This document shows, piece after piece, positions 7,391 through 15,471 of a stretch of 56,578 nt of DNA. The DNA lies in contig JAGQWZ010000514.1 of NCBI GenBank assembly GCA_020436835.1, forward strand, positions 1-56,578, read 5' to 3'. The DNA comes from Saprospiraceae bacterium. Lineage in GTDB: Bacteria > Bacteroidota > Bacteroidia > Chitinophagales > Saprospiraceae. Both the position numbers and the translations under genes were made by a program. Position 1 is the stretch's first letter. Each line of letters begins with the position of its first letter. The notes below the pieces were generated by a model. The model had not been told where the DNA came from. It saw only the letters and a list, made by a program, of their open reading frames with translations, and searched no databases.

Positions 7391-8038
7391 CTACCGGGAA
7401 ACCCGTTTCCAGATATATTGTCGATTTTGTACCCACTTCTCATTTTCAACATGATAGGATTGCGTTTTTTGTTCCCCGTCTTTTAACTCCACGATATGGC
7501 CCGAGACAAAGGAATGACCGCTGGGACTGGTGAAAGTCTGCAGGGATTTAGTCTGATTTTCTTCATTCTGCTCAATGGTACCCTGACCGGTCGTTCCATC
7601 CCGTCCGATTTGCAATACTTTCAGTTCCCCGGCTTCCGGATCCCAGTATTCAATAAAATCCCAGACAGTTCCGATGTCTTTTTCATCTTGCATACAGAAT
7701 AATCTGCCTCGGAGGTAGCTATCGCCCAGGCCGTACTGCCACTGCTGGCCGTAGGCATCGTAAGGTTCCTGCTCGCTCTTAAAAGGTGTGTTATCGGCTA
7801 TCCAGATTCCATCACCCTCGGTTCTATGCGCCCAGTTTTTACGGATCCACTCCGGAACGGTGTCCCTGTCTATCGCGAATGAAAATGTTGTTCTGATTTG
7901 GTTTTTTGGAGGAAAAAAGTGTGCCTTACCAGGTTCAAGAAACAAGGCTTCGGAGACTACAGCCGGACCACTATCAAAAGCGGAGGCACTTGATTGAAAT
8001 AGCCAGGGTGACAGGATAATTATTAATGTCGTCATCAC
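7391..8038 (-). CDS. Secreted protein of unknown function
   Basis: A 215-residue protein with a Sec-type signal: MMTTLIIILSPWLFQSSASA, probable cleavage after the ASA. The mature part is rich in beta strands and aromatic residues (SYLRGRLFCMQDEKDIGTVWDFIEYWDPEAG in overlapping pieces), suggesting a lipocalin- or jelly-roll-like barrel. No catalytic motif can be named. It is separated from its neighbours by more than 200 bases on both sides and appears monocistronic. The 8039-8285 gap shows nothing I can support. Confidence 0.6.
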   Translation of the reverse strand: MMTTLIIILSPWLFQSSASAFDSGPAVVSEALFLEPGKAHFFPPKNQIRTTFSFAIDRDTVPEWIRKNWAHRTEGDGIWIADNTPFKSEQEPYDAYGQQWQYGLGDSYLRGRLFCMQDEKDIGTVWDFIEYWDPEAGELKVLQIGRDGTTGQGTIEQNEENQTKSLQTFTSPSGHSFVSGHIVELKDGEQKTQSYHVENEKWVQNRQYIWKRVSR

Positions 8039-8285
8039 AATTCAATTTATTCCTGAAATAACTTTAACCGCTTTGGTGATTGAGAAAATCCTTCGAGCTC
8101 AGGAGACGATCAAGTTAAAACACTTCTAATTTGTTTTTGTACTTATTATACAATGGTTCCTTTGACGTATGCGAAATGAGTTTAAAGCTATGTAAATGAA
8201 GGTAGCAGTGTCTTTTATTTTGAATAAGTTTTAAGGCTCCTCTTTACAGCAAATTACATCCCGTAAATACCTTGTAATAGATGCC

Positions 8286-8573
8286 ATGACGATCAGTAAA
8301 GCGGGTGGAAAGTATAAGGGAACATATACTGATACTTACGTTGATACTAAATTGGGGACCATCGAATTATATTTTGATGGAACATCATGGAAAGGGACAT
8401 GGGGAGAGCCGGCCATAGGCAGAAAAGGAAATTTATATGAGATCTCAGTAGATGAAACAGGTACACAGATTTCAGGTAAATATGATGTCACTGCAGATGG
8501 TGGAAAGGGTTTTAGGAAAGATGTTCAATTCAAGTTTACCCTGAGCAAACGAAAAGGATTAATTACTTTTTAA
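8286..8573 (+). CDS. Small beta-strand-rich protein, possibly a remnant
   Basis: A 95-residue open frame with a plausible all-beta pattern: repeated short strands, for example GKYKGTYTDTYVDTK, GTIELYFDGTSWKGTWGE and GTQISGKYDVTADGG. The frame is open for a further 17 codons upstream of the ATG back to a TAA at 8232-8234, so the N-terminus is uncertain. No signal peptide is seen although the composition looks like an exported protein, so it may be the 3' part of a decayed gene. There is no close neighbour; 8574-8827 is AT-rich with no gene. Confidence 0.4.
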   Translation: MTISKAGGKYKGTYTDTYVDTKLGTIELYFDGTSWKGTWGEPAIGRKGNLYEISVDETGTQISGKYDVTADGGKGFRKDVQFKFTLSKRKGLITF

Positions 8574-8827
8574 TCGTACCAAGCTGAAATTTTCTATTGC
8601 AGAACGTCATATGTTTTTCTAAATATGAAAGAGAAACTATTATTAAATACAAATGGAAATTCCCTGCCTTTAGATTTTTTAAGTATGATTATCCGCATTA
8701 AATATGGATGCCATTGATCTTAATATATTTCTTTTGATGCAGTTTACTTGAACAATTTTGATACAAAGCAGCACATATATTTTATTTCTTGTCGTAAAGT
8801 CGATAAGATAATCCCTAAGAATCAATT

Positions 8828-10504
8828 TTATTTATAGGTCACTTCCTCACTGGGTATGTATCCAATCCGGTGTGCCACCGCGATTATCTGTTGATTTTCC
8901 TTTTTTTCAACTGGTTCCGTGTAGACCTTCCAGGAACCGGATTTATCGTTCTCGTCGATGATCTTATAGCCAATGGATGCGCCCGGTGTCTGACATTGGA
9001 TCGCTACTTTATTTTCCAACATCTCTATTTCCGGTGCGGCGGTTACGGGCTGCGTTCCGTTTGGCCAGATCTTTTTCAACAGCTCCTCTTCCGGAATGAT
9101 GCCCGTGTCATCTATTGCTTCCAACCAGCGGTCCATCTCGTCACTGAGTTCCCGGATCTTACCGGCATATTGCGGATCGTCACTCAGGTCGTGGACTTCA
9201 TGGGGATCATTCCAGGTATCAAAAAATTCAAAAGGTGGCTTATGGTCTCTAAACCACAATTTCTGAACGTCCGTCAGGGAGTCGGCATCCCTTAGCCGGT
9301 AGAGTTCCCGCATGATCGGCTGCTGGTCGCGATATGCCGAATGAAGGAACATAGACTTTTCAGGATAGTAATAACGGATATACTTGTACCGCTCATCGCG
9401 TACCGCCCGGTTGCAATCCGTTTCCGCATCAAAGCGGTCAGCCGCGGCATGAATATATTTCCTTTCGGTGTCGGGCTGATGTTCTCCCAGAAAATCCCGG
9501 CCGTCCATATAATCTTTGGGGGCTATTCCGGCCAGTGACATCACCGTAGGTGCAAGGTCAATAAAACTGATCAACCGGTCGTCCCGGCTACCCGCAAATT
9601 GTTGTTGAGGAAACCGAACGATCATCGGCACTTTCAGGCCTGAATCGTACAGCAGCCTTTTTTGCCGGGGTAGGGGGCCACCATGGTCGGAATACCAAAA
9701 AATAACCGTATTTTCTAACTCACCATCTTCCTCCAATTGTTGCAGGATTTCTCCCACCTGCCGGTCCATTTCCACGACGTTTGAGTACATACGGCGTACG
9801 TCCCTTCTTCCTGTTTCTGTATCCGGCAGATAGGGTGGAACCGGCACCGTGAGATTGCTATCCACCTGCCAGGGATCGTCTGCTTTTGCCCAAATTTGCG
9901 ATTCATGGGTCACCCCAAAATTAAAGACGGCAAAAAAGGGCTGACCGCGTTCGCGATTTCTCCAATGTGCCTGATTACTGCTCTCGTCCCAGGCAGTGGG
10001 GGTTTTATTAAATTGATAATCCTCTTTGCTATGATTCGTACAGTAATAACCTTTCATCCGCAGCCATTCGCTCATCATGCGCGTACCCTGCGGAGGGATG
10101 GCTTCATAGGGAGTCAGACCTTCCGGCAGATACATCGGATTTCCTCCGTTGCGCATGTGTCCGGCGGCAATCCGGGTCGGATACATGCCGGTCGCGATCG
10201 CTGCCCGTGACGGAGAACAAACCGGAGCCGGTGAATAGAAGTTATCAAAACAAATACCTTGTGCAGCAAGCCGGCTGAGGGTGGGGGTTTCTATCGTACT
10301 ATCGCCATAGAAGGGAAGGTAAGGACTTAGATCTTCCGCCACCAGCCAGAGAATATTCGGCCGCTCAGGCAATACAACGTCATCATATTTAACTGCTGGT
10401 TCGTCTTCCGGCATTTCACTTTGCCGGTTTTCGGTACAGGAAAAGAACAGCAGGAAAAGTGCAATTAATCTGAGCGAAGAGGATATCGATTTGAAAGCGA
10501 TCAT
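8828..10504 (-). CDS. Sulfatase lipoprotein (alkaline-phosphatase superfamily)
   Basis: A 558-residue protein with a lipoprotein signal (LFLLFFSC, Cys23). RPNILWLVAEDLSP at about 48-61 is the metal-binding N-terminus. C96-S-P-S-R100 followed by AAIATGMYPTR is the sulfatase signature, in which the Cys becomes formylglycine and so needs a maturase. HGGPLPRQK at about 275-283 and the YSDHGG motif supply the C-terminal metal ligands. It hydrolyses a sulfate ester, probably on a polysaccharide or glycosaminoglycan, but the substrate is not predictable. The gene start overlaps the SDR stop by 4 bases, so the two are translationally coupled. Confidence 0.9.
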   Translation of the reverse strand: MIAFKSISSSLRLIALFLLFFSCTENRQSEMPEDEPAVKYDDVVLPERPNILWLVAEDLSPYLPFYGDSTIETPTLSRLAAQGICFDNFYSPAPVCSPSRAAIATGMYPTRIAAGHMRNGGNPMYLPEGLTPYEAIPPQGTRMMSEWLRMKGYYCTNHSKEDYQFNKTPTAWDESSNQAHWRNRERGQPFFAVFNFGVTHESQIWAKADDPWQVDSNLTVPVPPYLPDTETGRRDVRRMYSNVVEMDRQVGEILQQLEEDGELENTVIFWYSDHGGPLPRQKRLLYDSGLKVPMIVRFPQQQFAGSRDDRLISFIDLAPTVMSLAGIAPKDYMDGRDFLGEHQPDTERKYIHAAADRFDAETDCNRAVRDERYKYIRYYYPEKSMFLHSAYRDQQPIMRELYRLRDADSLTDVQKLWFRDHKPPFEFFDTWNDPHEVHDLSDDPQYAGKIRELSDEMDRWLEAIDDTGIIPEEELLKKIWPNGTQPVTAAPEIEMLENKVAIQCQTPGASIGYKIIDENDKSGSWKVYTEPVEKKENQQIIAVAHRIGYIPSEEVTYK

Positions 10505-11280
10505 GGCACCAGTTTTATAAATCCACCGTCAATGGGATAGTCGCAGCCGGTAATAAAAGCTGCCTCCTCCGAACAGAGATAAACGGCCAGGCTGGCAATT
10601 TCATCCGGCTGACCCATCCGTCCGATTGGCTGGGATTTCTCTAATTGGGCGAAGACCTCTTTCTCTTTGCCCGGATAATTCTTTTTCAGGTAGGCATCGA
10701 CAAATGGTGTGTGAACCCGGGCCGGTGAAATGGAATTGCACCGGATATTGTCATTGATGTAATCCAATGCCACCGAGTAGGTCATGGTTAAAACGGCGCC
10801 TTTGGTCATGGAATAACCGAATCGATCGGCAATACCTACCGAACCGGCGACCGATGCCATATTGAGAATAGTACCTCCGCCGGCTGCTTTCATCAGGGGG
10901 ATTACGGCGTAAAGACAATTATACACGCCCTTGATATTGACCGAATAAAGCCGATCCAGATCTTCTTCTTTGGTCTGCTCTACATTGCCTACAAAACCGA
11001 TCCCGGCATTATTGACCAGGATATCGATCCGACCCTCCTGGGAGATTTGCTTAAACGTCTCCATGACCTCTGCTTGTTTGGCCACATTGCAAATGTGAGT
11101 CTGACACTTGCCTCCGTCACTTTCAATTAATTTCTTTACCTCCAGTGTATGCTCCTGATTAATATCCAGGATGTGGACATTGGCTCCCTGTTTTGCGAAT
11201 TTTAGGGCAATGCTTCTGCCGATACCACTGCCGGCACCGGTAATGACCGCCGTCTTATCCTTCAAAGAAAATGCACTCAT
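10501..11280 (-). CDS. Short-chain dehydrogenase/reductase
   Basis: A 259-residue classical SDR. TGAGSGIG at 14-21 is the NAD(P)-binding Gly motif, LDIN near residue 38 suggests an NAD preference (Asp after beta 2), NNAG is at 90-93, Ser143 and Y156-x-x-x-K160 form the catalytic triad, and the C-terminus DYPIDGGF is typical. It oxidises or reduces an unknown alcohol, possibly a sugar, given coupling with the sulfatase that follows with a 4-base overlap (10501-10504). It is the first gene of the pair. Confidence 0.9.
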   Translation of the reverse strand: MSAFSLKDKTAVITGAGSGIGRSIALKFAKQGANVHILDINQEHTLEVKKLIESDGGKCQTHICNVAKQAEVMETFKQISQEGRIDILVNNAGIGFVGNVEQTKEEDLDRLYSVNIKGVYNCLYAVIPLMKAAGGGTILNMASVAGSVGIADRFGYSMTKGAVLTMTYSVALDYINDNIRCNSISPARVHTPFVDAYLKKNYPGKEKEVFAQLEKSQPIGRMGQPDEIASLAVYLCSEEAAFITGCDYPIDGGFIKLVP

Positions 11281-11630
11281 TTATAATATTCGATTGAGTT
11301 AGAAATAGATATAGCGACGAATATCGGAAAAAGTTTTATTCTCTTCAATAGAAGATTTGCCTACTATGATTCAGCAGAATATATATTTTGAAATAAAGTA
11401 ATATGAAAAATGTTTTTCAACTCTGGCAGATTTGGCAGCATATTTGACTACCCTATATATGACAGCTCGTTAATATATATTTTACAATCAGTCTGTCGGT
11501 ACAATAGAAGTTGATCGGTGATTATTTTTTTGAGGAGCAAAATAGGTTTACTACATTTTTTTCTCAATAAAGAACTATTAGAGATCCCGTTCAGGATGAT
11601 CTCAATTTAAGTTCGCCTTCACAGGTGTAA
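11281..11630. other. Gene-free AT-rich interval between the SDR gene and nosY
   Basis: About 350 bases with no supported open frame. It contains TATATAT-rich stretches near 11378-11390 and 11452-11485. The interval probably holds the SDR promoter (to the right of the SDR gene) and the 3' untranslated region of the nos operon. I see no clear -7 element in it. Confidence 0.5.
11581..11603 (-). terminator. Possible weak terminator hairpin after nosY
   Basis: GAGATCC (11581-11587) can pair with GGAT-GATCTC (ending 11603), with one bulge, about 30-50 bases past the nosY stop. Only a poor U-rich tail follows on the minus strand, so Rho-independent function is doubtful. Confidence 0.3.
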
Positions 11631-12413
11631 TTAAAAATCTTTTTTCCGGATTATTTTTTGTGCGTAGAGGAAGGGCACTGAGACCCAGAAAAAAAGAACA
11701 ACAAAAATAGCGATAGATCCATTTGTCTTACCCAGAAACTCCTCCAGGACTGCCCCGGTGTAGCCCATTATTGCGCTAATATCCAGTTTCATTAAAATTA
11801 AAATTCTTGCCAGGTCGATCGGATTGGACATGGTAAGAAACAGGGTGGCTTTTTCCAGCGGGTAATCCTTGAAAAATAAAAGCAGTAATAAAAAAAGACC
11901 ATCATAAATTACGGCAAAAAATAGCCAGATAAAGATGGCAGCACCGAAACCCTTAATCCGGTTATTGTGAAGTAAGCCGACGACCACCGAAATAAATGCG
12001 AAAACGATCGTCAATACGATGGACATGCCCAGTACCAGGAAAAAGGTGGCTAACTGAATGTGATCTGCCTGGCCAAAAATGGCGTAGGGTACTCCGATAC
12101 CGATAAGGATGCTCAGACTAAGCGACACGGCAATGCCCAGGATAAATCCGGTCAGTACCGTCCGTCTGGATACAGGTTGTGCCAGTAGAAAAGTGAGATA
12201 TTCATTTGAATTGTAGTAGTACATGATGCCGTATAAGAGGCCAATTAGAGGGGCGAGGATCAGCGTGATGTTGGAGAGACTCACGGCCACCTTAGTGAAA
12301 TCATTAGTGAGATATAATAAACCGATGGTCAGTGCCAGATAAAAAAGGGTATAAATAATCAACCAGCGATTTCGCAACAAATCGGATAAAGTATATCTAA
12401 ATATTTTGTACAT
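11631..12413 (-). CDS. nosY: NosY, ABC-2-type permease for nitrous oxide reductase maturation
   Basis: About 260 residues with six predicted membrane segments: RWLIIYTLFYLALTIGLLYL; NITLILAPLIGLLYGIMYYY; the stretch containing GFILGIAVSLSLSILIGIG; and further segments up to IFVVLFFWVSVPFLY. The motif YNSNEYLTFLLAQPVSRRTV after segment 2 is typical of NosY. I place the start at the ATG at 12413, which overlaps the nosF end by 17 bases; the longer frame to 12461 only adds residues from inside nosF. With NosF it forms the transporter that feeds sulfur or copper-related substrate to NosD for CuZ assembly. Confidence 0.9.
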   Translation of the reverse strand: MYKIFRYTLSDLLRNRWLIIYTLFYLALTIGLLYLTNDFTKVAVSLSNITLILAPLIGLLYGIMYYYNSNEYLTFLLAQPVSRRTVLTGFILGIAVSLSLSILIGIGVPYAIFGQADHIQLATFFLVLGMSIVLTIVFAFISVVVGLLHNNRIKGFGAAIFIWLFFAVIYDGLFLLLLLFFKDYPLEKATLFLTMSNPIDLARILILMKLDISAIMGYTGAVLEEFLGKTNGSIAIFVVLFFWVSVPFLYAQKIIRKKDF

Positions 12414-13125
12414 GAGACATCTGATTTTGTGGCCGTAGAATCGAAGCAATAGCTTCTTCAAGTTTTTGTTGTTTCTGGTAACTGATCAGATCAAATGGAC
12501 TTCCGTCAAAATAAATCTTCCCCTCCAGGATAAAGACAATACGGTCGGCCAATTCTTCAATAAAACTCACCAGGTGGGTAGTTACCAGGATTTGTTTTCC
12601 CCGTGATGCTTCCCTGTTGAGGAAATTCTTCAGATTGAGGTAGGAGAGGGGATCCAGTCCATTGCTGGGTTCGTCCAGAATAATCAGGGGACTGTCGTAC
12701 ATGAGGCCCAGTAACAGATTAATTTTCTGACGGTTACCTCCGGACAAGTGGCGCATTTTTTTATTTAATTCTCCCCCAAGCTCAAACAACTCGATCAGTT
12801 CCTTTTCTCTTGTGGTATCCGGCCTGATATCTTTTGCCATAAGGATCAATTCATGAGCGGAAAGATTTTCCGGAAAATTGACCGTTTGCGATACCTGGGA
12901 AAGATGTCTTCGGTACCGGTGTCTGGAGGCTATATTTTGACCGTTGAAGTAGATAGATCCCTGATCGGGAATAACCAGTCCAAGGATGCATTTCAGGAGC
13001 GTGGTCTTGCCGGAGCCATTGGGGCCCAGCACTGCAGTAATTCCAGGCTGGTCAAAGTTGACACTGACACCTTGGAGAACCGCCGATCGGCCGTATTTTT
13101 TATATAGATTTTCAACTTTAATCAT
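12397..13125 (-). CDS. nosF: NosF, ABC transporter ATPase
   Basis: 242 residues with a complete ABC ATPase: Walker A GPNGSGKT at 34-41, signature LSGGNRQ at about 127-133, Walker B LIILDE at 147-152 with the D-loop SNGLDP, and the switch His in TTHLVSF. It hydrolyses ATP to drive NosY in CuZ-centre biogenesis of nitrous oxide reductase. The start overlaps the nosD stop by 4 bases and the 3' end overlaps the nosY start, showing tight coupling. Confidence 0.93.
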   Translation of the reverse strand: MIKVENLYKKYGRSAVLQGVSVNFDQPGITAVLGPNGSGKTTLLKCILGLVIPDQGSIYFNGQNIASRHRYRRHLSQVSQTVNFPENLSAHELILMAKDIRPDTTREKELIELFELGGELNKKMRHLSGGNRQKINLLLGLMYDSPLIILDEPSNGLDPLSYLNLKNFLNREASRGKQILVTTHLVSFIEELADRIVFILEGKIYFDGSPFDLISYQKQQKLEEAIASILRPQNQMSHVQNI

Positions 13126-14369
13126 TTTACCGGATGCATTTGAGGTAAGGGATCAAATACTTCTTTGGGAGTAAAGACCGGACTTACCTTTTCGGAAAAA
13201 TTAATGATTTCGACAAAAAAACTTCGCATAAGCACGATGGCTTCCGGCACCTGGTCAAGAATATAAGAAAAGAGTTTTACCGGATAATGGGGTATGTCTC
13301 CGATATCATCCCGGTTGAGATCGTAACCAGTATACTCACTCCAATAGTTTTCTGCTATTATATTGTCGCTCAATTTAGTGCTGACGACCAGGTCCAGAGA
13401 ATTGCTGATAAAATTGTTTTGCTTAATTTGATTAGTGGAGCAACCGCCGGAAAATTTTATTCCCCAACCATTTTCTCTCAATTCATTTTTATTGTAGGTT
13501 ATTCTGTTGGAACCTTCCACAAAAATCCCGATGGTATTGTGATCAAAACGATTCCGGCTCACCAAAGCATCATTAATTTCTTTTAATAATAACCCATACG
13601 ACGCATTACCCCAATTATAGCTGAAACGGTTGCTAATCATTTCGATATTTTTGGAAAACATCACCGCAACCCCCGACCCGTTACCATAAAATTCATTTTG
13701 ATAATATTTATCGTCATTGGAAAACATAAAATGTAATCCGTAACGATTGTTGTCATGGCTGTGATTCTTGCTGATCCTGCTATTATTGACAAATTCGAAA
13801 TAAATGCCATCCCGGTGGCCGCTCAGGTCATTCTCCGAAATGTCCAGTTGGTTACAATACCAGGCATGGATGGCGTTTCCGGAACCGGCTTCGGTAGTGG
13901 CCTGACCGGAAATCCGGTTATTAATGATTTTGCCTTTTCCCGTATGTTCGAGATATATCCCGAAAAAGCAGTCTTTAATCACATTATCCCGGATGATGAA
14001 ATCATGTGTTTTAACCACCCGGATGGCACTTCTTTCTTTCAGGTAACTGGTCTCTACGCCAGTGAGGACCAACCCGATTATGCTGACCTTTCGGCCGGTG
14101 ATCAAGAGTAATTCATCTCCATCGATGGAATGCAGGACTGCCCTGTCTTCTCCAAGCAGTGTGAGGGGTTTGGCAATGGTGACCGGGGGGAGGCGGTACG
14201 TGCCTTCTTTTATCAGCACAGTATCGTATTCGGCAGCCTGATCAATCAGTTTTTGAAGCGCGTCCAGATCGTTACCGGGTAAAAGTATGAAGGTATTTGC
14301 CTGCCCATGCACAACAGGTAATGCCAGAAGCAGAGGGAAAAGATAATATTTAAGATAGAAGCTTTTCAT
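13122..14369 (-). CDS. nosD: NosD, periplasmic beta-helix copper/sulfur handling protein
   Basis: 415 residues. The signal peptide ends near LALPVVHGQA, so it is periplasmic. The body is a right-handed parallel beta-helix with many PbH1-type coils: DNVIKDCFFGIYLE; NNRISGQ; NDLSGHRDGIYFEFVNNSRISKN; NRFDHNTIGIFVEGSNRITYNKN. The C-terminal part LFSYILDQVPEAIVLMRSFF matches the usual NosD tail. NosD cooperates with NosF and NosY in assembling the tetranuclear CuZ sulfide centre of NosZ. It overlaps nosL and nosF by 4 bases each. Confidence 0.93.
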   Translation of the reverse strand: MKSFYLKYYLFPLLLALPVVHGQANTFILLPGNDLDALQKLIDQAAEYDTVLIKEGTYRLPPVTIAKPLTLLGEDRAVLHSIDGDELLLITGRKVSIIGLVLTGVETSYLKERSAIRVVKTHDFIIRDNVIKDCFFGIYLEHTGKGKIINNRISGQATTEAGSGNAIHAWYCNQLDISENDLSGHRDGIYFEFVNNSRISKNHSHDNNRYGLHFMFSNDDKYYQNEFYGNGSGVAVMFSKNIEMISNRFSYNWGNASYGLLLKEINDALVSRNRFDHNTIGIFVEGSNRITYNKNELRENGWGIKFSGGCSTNQIKQNNFISNSLDLVVSTKLSDNIIAENYWSEYTGYDLNRDDIGDIPHYPVKLFSYILDQVPEAIVLMRSFFVEIINFSEKVSPVFTPKEVFDPLPQMHPVK

Positions 14370-14788
14370 TCCTCAAACTCTTTGAGTAAGCCCGGCCAGC
14401 CAAACCATTGGGCATCGCTATAATTCTGCCGGTTAGCATCCAGATGTGCCGAAAGGAATCGACCCATGGGACTTGGTACATCGGGACTCAATAAAAATTC
14501 CACTTCGCTGGCATTGACGAGTTCACCTGGTCTGTCAAAAGGCGTAACCAGTATAAATGCATACCCGTCTTTGCCCTTTTCCAAAACTTCCGGCACCATG
14601 CATTCGATCGCATCGAATTTATAAATCTTACCTTTTTTAGTTACCAGCTCGGCCCCAAACCGGGAGTCGGAAATAATCATTTTACAGGCAGAGCATTGAT
14701 CTTTTCCATAGTTTATTTCCCCGGGAGATATTCGACAGGAAAGAGCGAAAGCCGCCAAACAAACGAAAATCCAGATCTTCAGATTCAT
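14366..14788 (-). CDS. nosL: NosL, copper-chaperone lipoprotein
   Basis: 140 residues from the ATG at 14788; the frame extends further upstream but there overlaps the preceding gene, and the chosen start gives a proper lipoprotein signal (FVCLAAFALSC, Cys18). C32-S-A-C-K-M37 is the NosL copper-binding motif, followed by ELVTKKGKIYKFDAIECM. The PMGRFLSAHLDA region is also characteristic. It delivers Cu(I) to NosZ at the outer face of the membrane. It lies one base after the upstream membrane-protein gene and overlaps nosD by 4 bases. Confidence 0.92.
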   Translation of the reverse strand: MNLKIWIFVCLAAFALSCRISPGEINYGKDQCSACKMIISDSRFGAELVTKKGKIYKFDAIECMVPEVLEKGKDGYAFILVTPFDRPGELVNASEVEFLLSPDVPSPMGRFLSAHLDANRQNYSDAQWFGWPGLLKEFEE

Positions 14789-14789
14789 C

Positions 14790-15368
14790 TTAATTGTTTT
14801 TCCTAAACCGGAAATAGATTGCTGAAAATGCCAGCCACCAACTGGCAATAATGAAATACCCTCCGACATGGGGAAAGGACCGGGCAACAAAATTCAGGAG
14901 TACTTTCGAACCAAACAGTGGAGGTTGAAAGGATTCATCTTCAAATTTCATCGGAGCATTTGGATCCAGGTTATGTCCATAGTCGTATTCCCATAAATAA
15001 AAATCGTAGACAGCCAGTGCCAGAGCGACGGTAAAAAGGACCAGCCAGATCACGTACAGTGGTTTCCAGTTGGTCAGGGCGAAAACGATGGCCAGTGCCG
15101 TAAACCCAAGCACGAAATAGGGAAAATAATTGAGCTCCGGAATGGCATCCGGTTCAATGGGTTTCATACCAATATAGTGATTCAGGATGTTCACATTCTG
15201 CAATGTCCCCGGAGTTTTTCCCCCGATTTTGTTCACATGAATATGCATTTCTACCCCGTCGGGATATTGAGGAGCAAGTAAAGTGATTTTCCACATAGGA
15301 AAGCTGAATAAAGTCAGCAACAGTAATCCTGCCAGGATCAGTAATAACCTGGGCCACTTGTTTTTCAT
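14790..15368 (-). CDS. Membrane protein of the nos operon (position of nosB in clade II clusters)
   Basis: 192 residues with about four membrane segments (LLLILAGLLLLTLFSFPMW; NYFPYFVLGFTALAIVFAL; VIWLVLFTVALALAVYDFYLW; GGYFIIASWWLAFSAIYF). A periplasmic loop after segment 1 has MHIHVNKIGG, with spaced His residues that could bind copper. A second periplasmic stretch (YGHNLDPNAPMKFEDESFQPP) precedes the last segment. The function is unknown. Its place directly after nosZ and one base before nosL is the place taken by the uncharacterised membrane gene nosB in clade II nos clusters; homology to nosB itself is not established here. Confidence 0.7.
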   Translation of the reverse strand: MKNKWPRLLLILAGLLLLTLFSFPMWKITLLAPQYPDGVEMHIHVNKIGGKTPGTLQNVNILNHYIGMKPIEPDAIPELNYFPYFVLGFTALAIVFALTNWKPLYVIWLVLFTVALALAVYDFYLWEYDYGHNLDPNAPMKFEDESFQPPLFGSKVLLNFVARSFPHVGGYFIIASWWLAFSAIYFRFRKNN

Positions 15369-15420
15369 GATAGCTGAAATATTTCAGATGAACGAAATGG
15401 TTTTCGTCGCGAGGAGAGGC

Positions 15421-15458
15421 AGACAGGTGCTCACCCCCAGAGATGATAACACCTGTCT
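15421..15458. repeat. Inverted repeat in the nosZ-membrane gene spacer
   Basis: AGACAGGTG (15421-15429) and CACCTGTCT (15450-15458) are perfect 9-base arms around a 20-base loop, within the 103-base spacer after nosZ. No U-run follows on the minus strand. It could be an mRNA-stabilising or attenuating hairpin that lets nosZ accumulate above the downstream genes; this is inference. Confidence 0.5.
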
Positions 15459-15471
15459 GGTACCTGTTATG

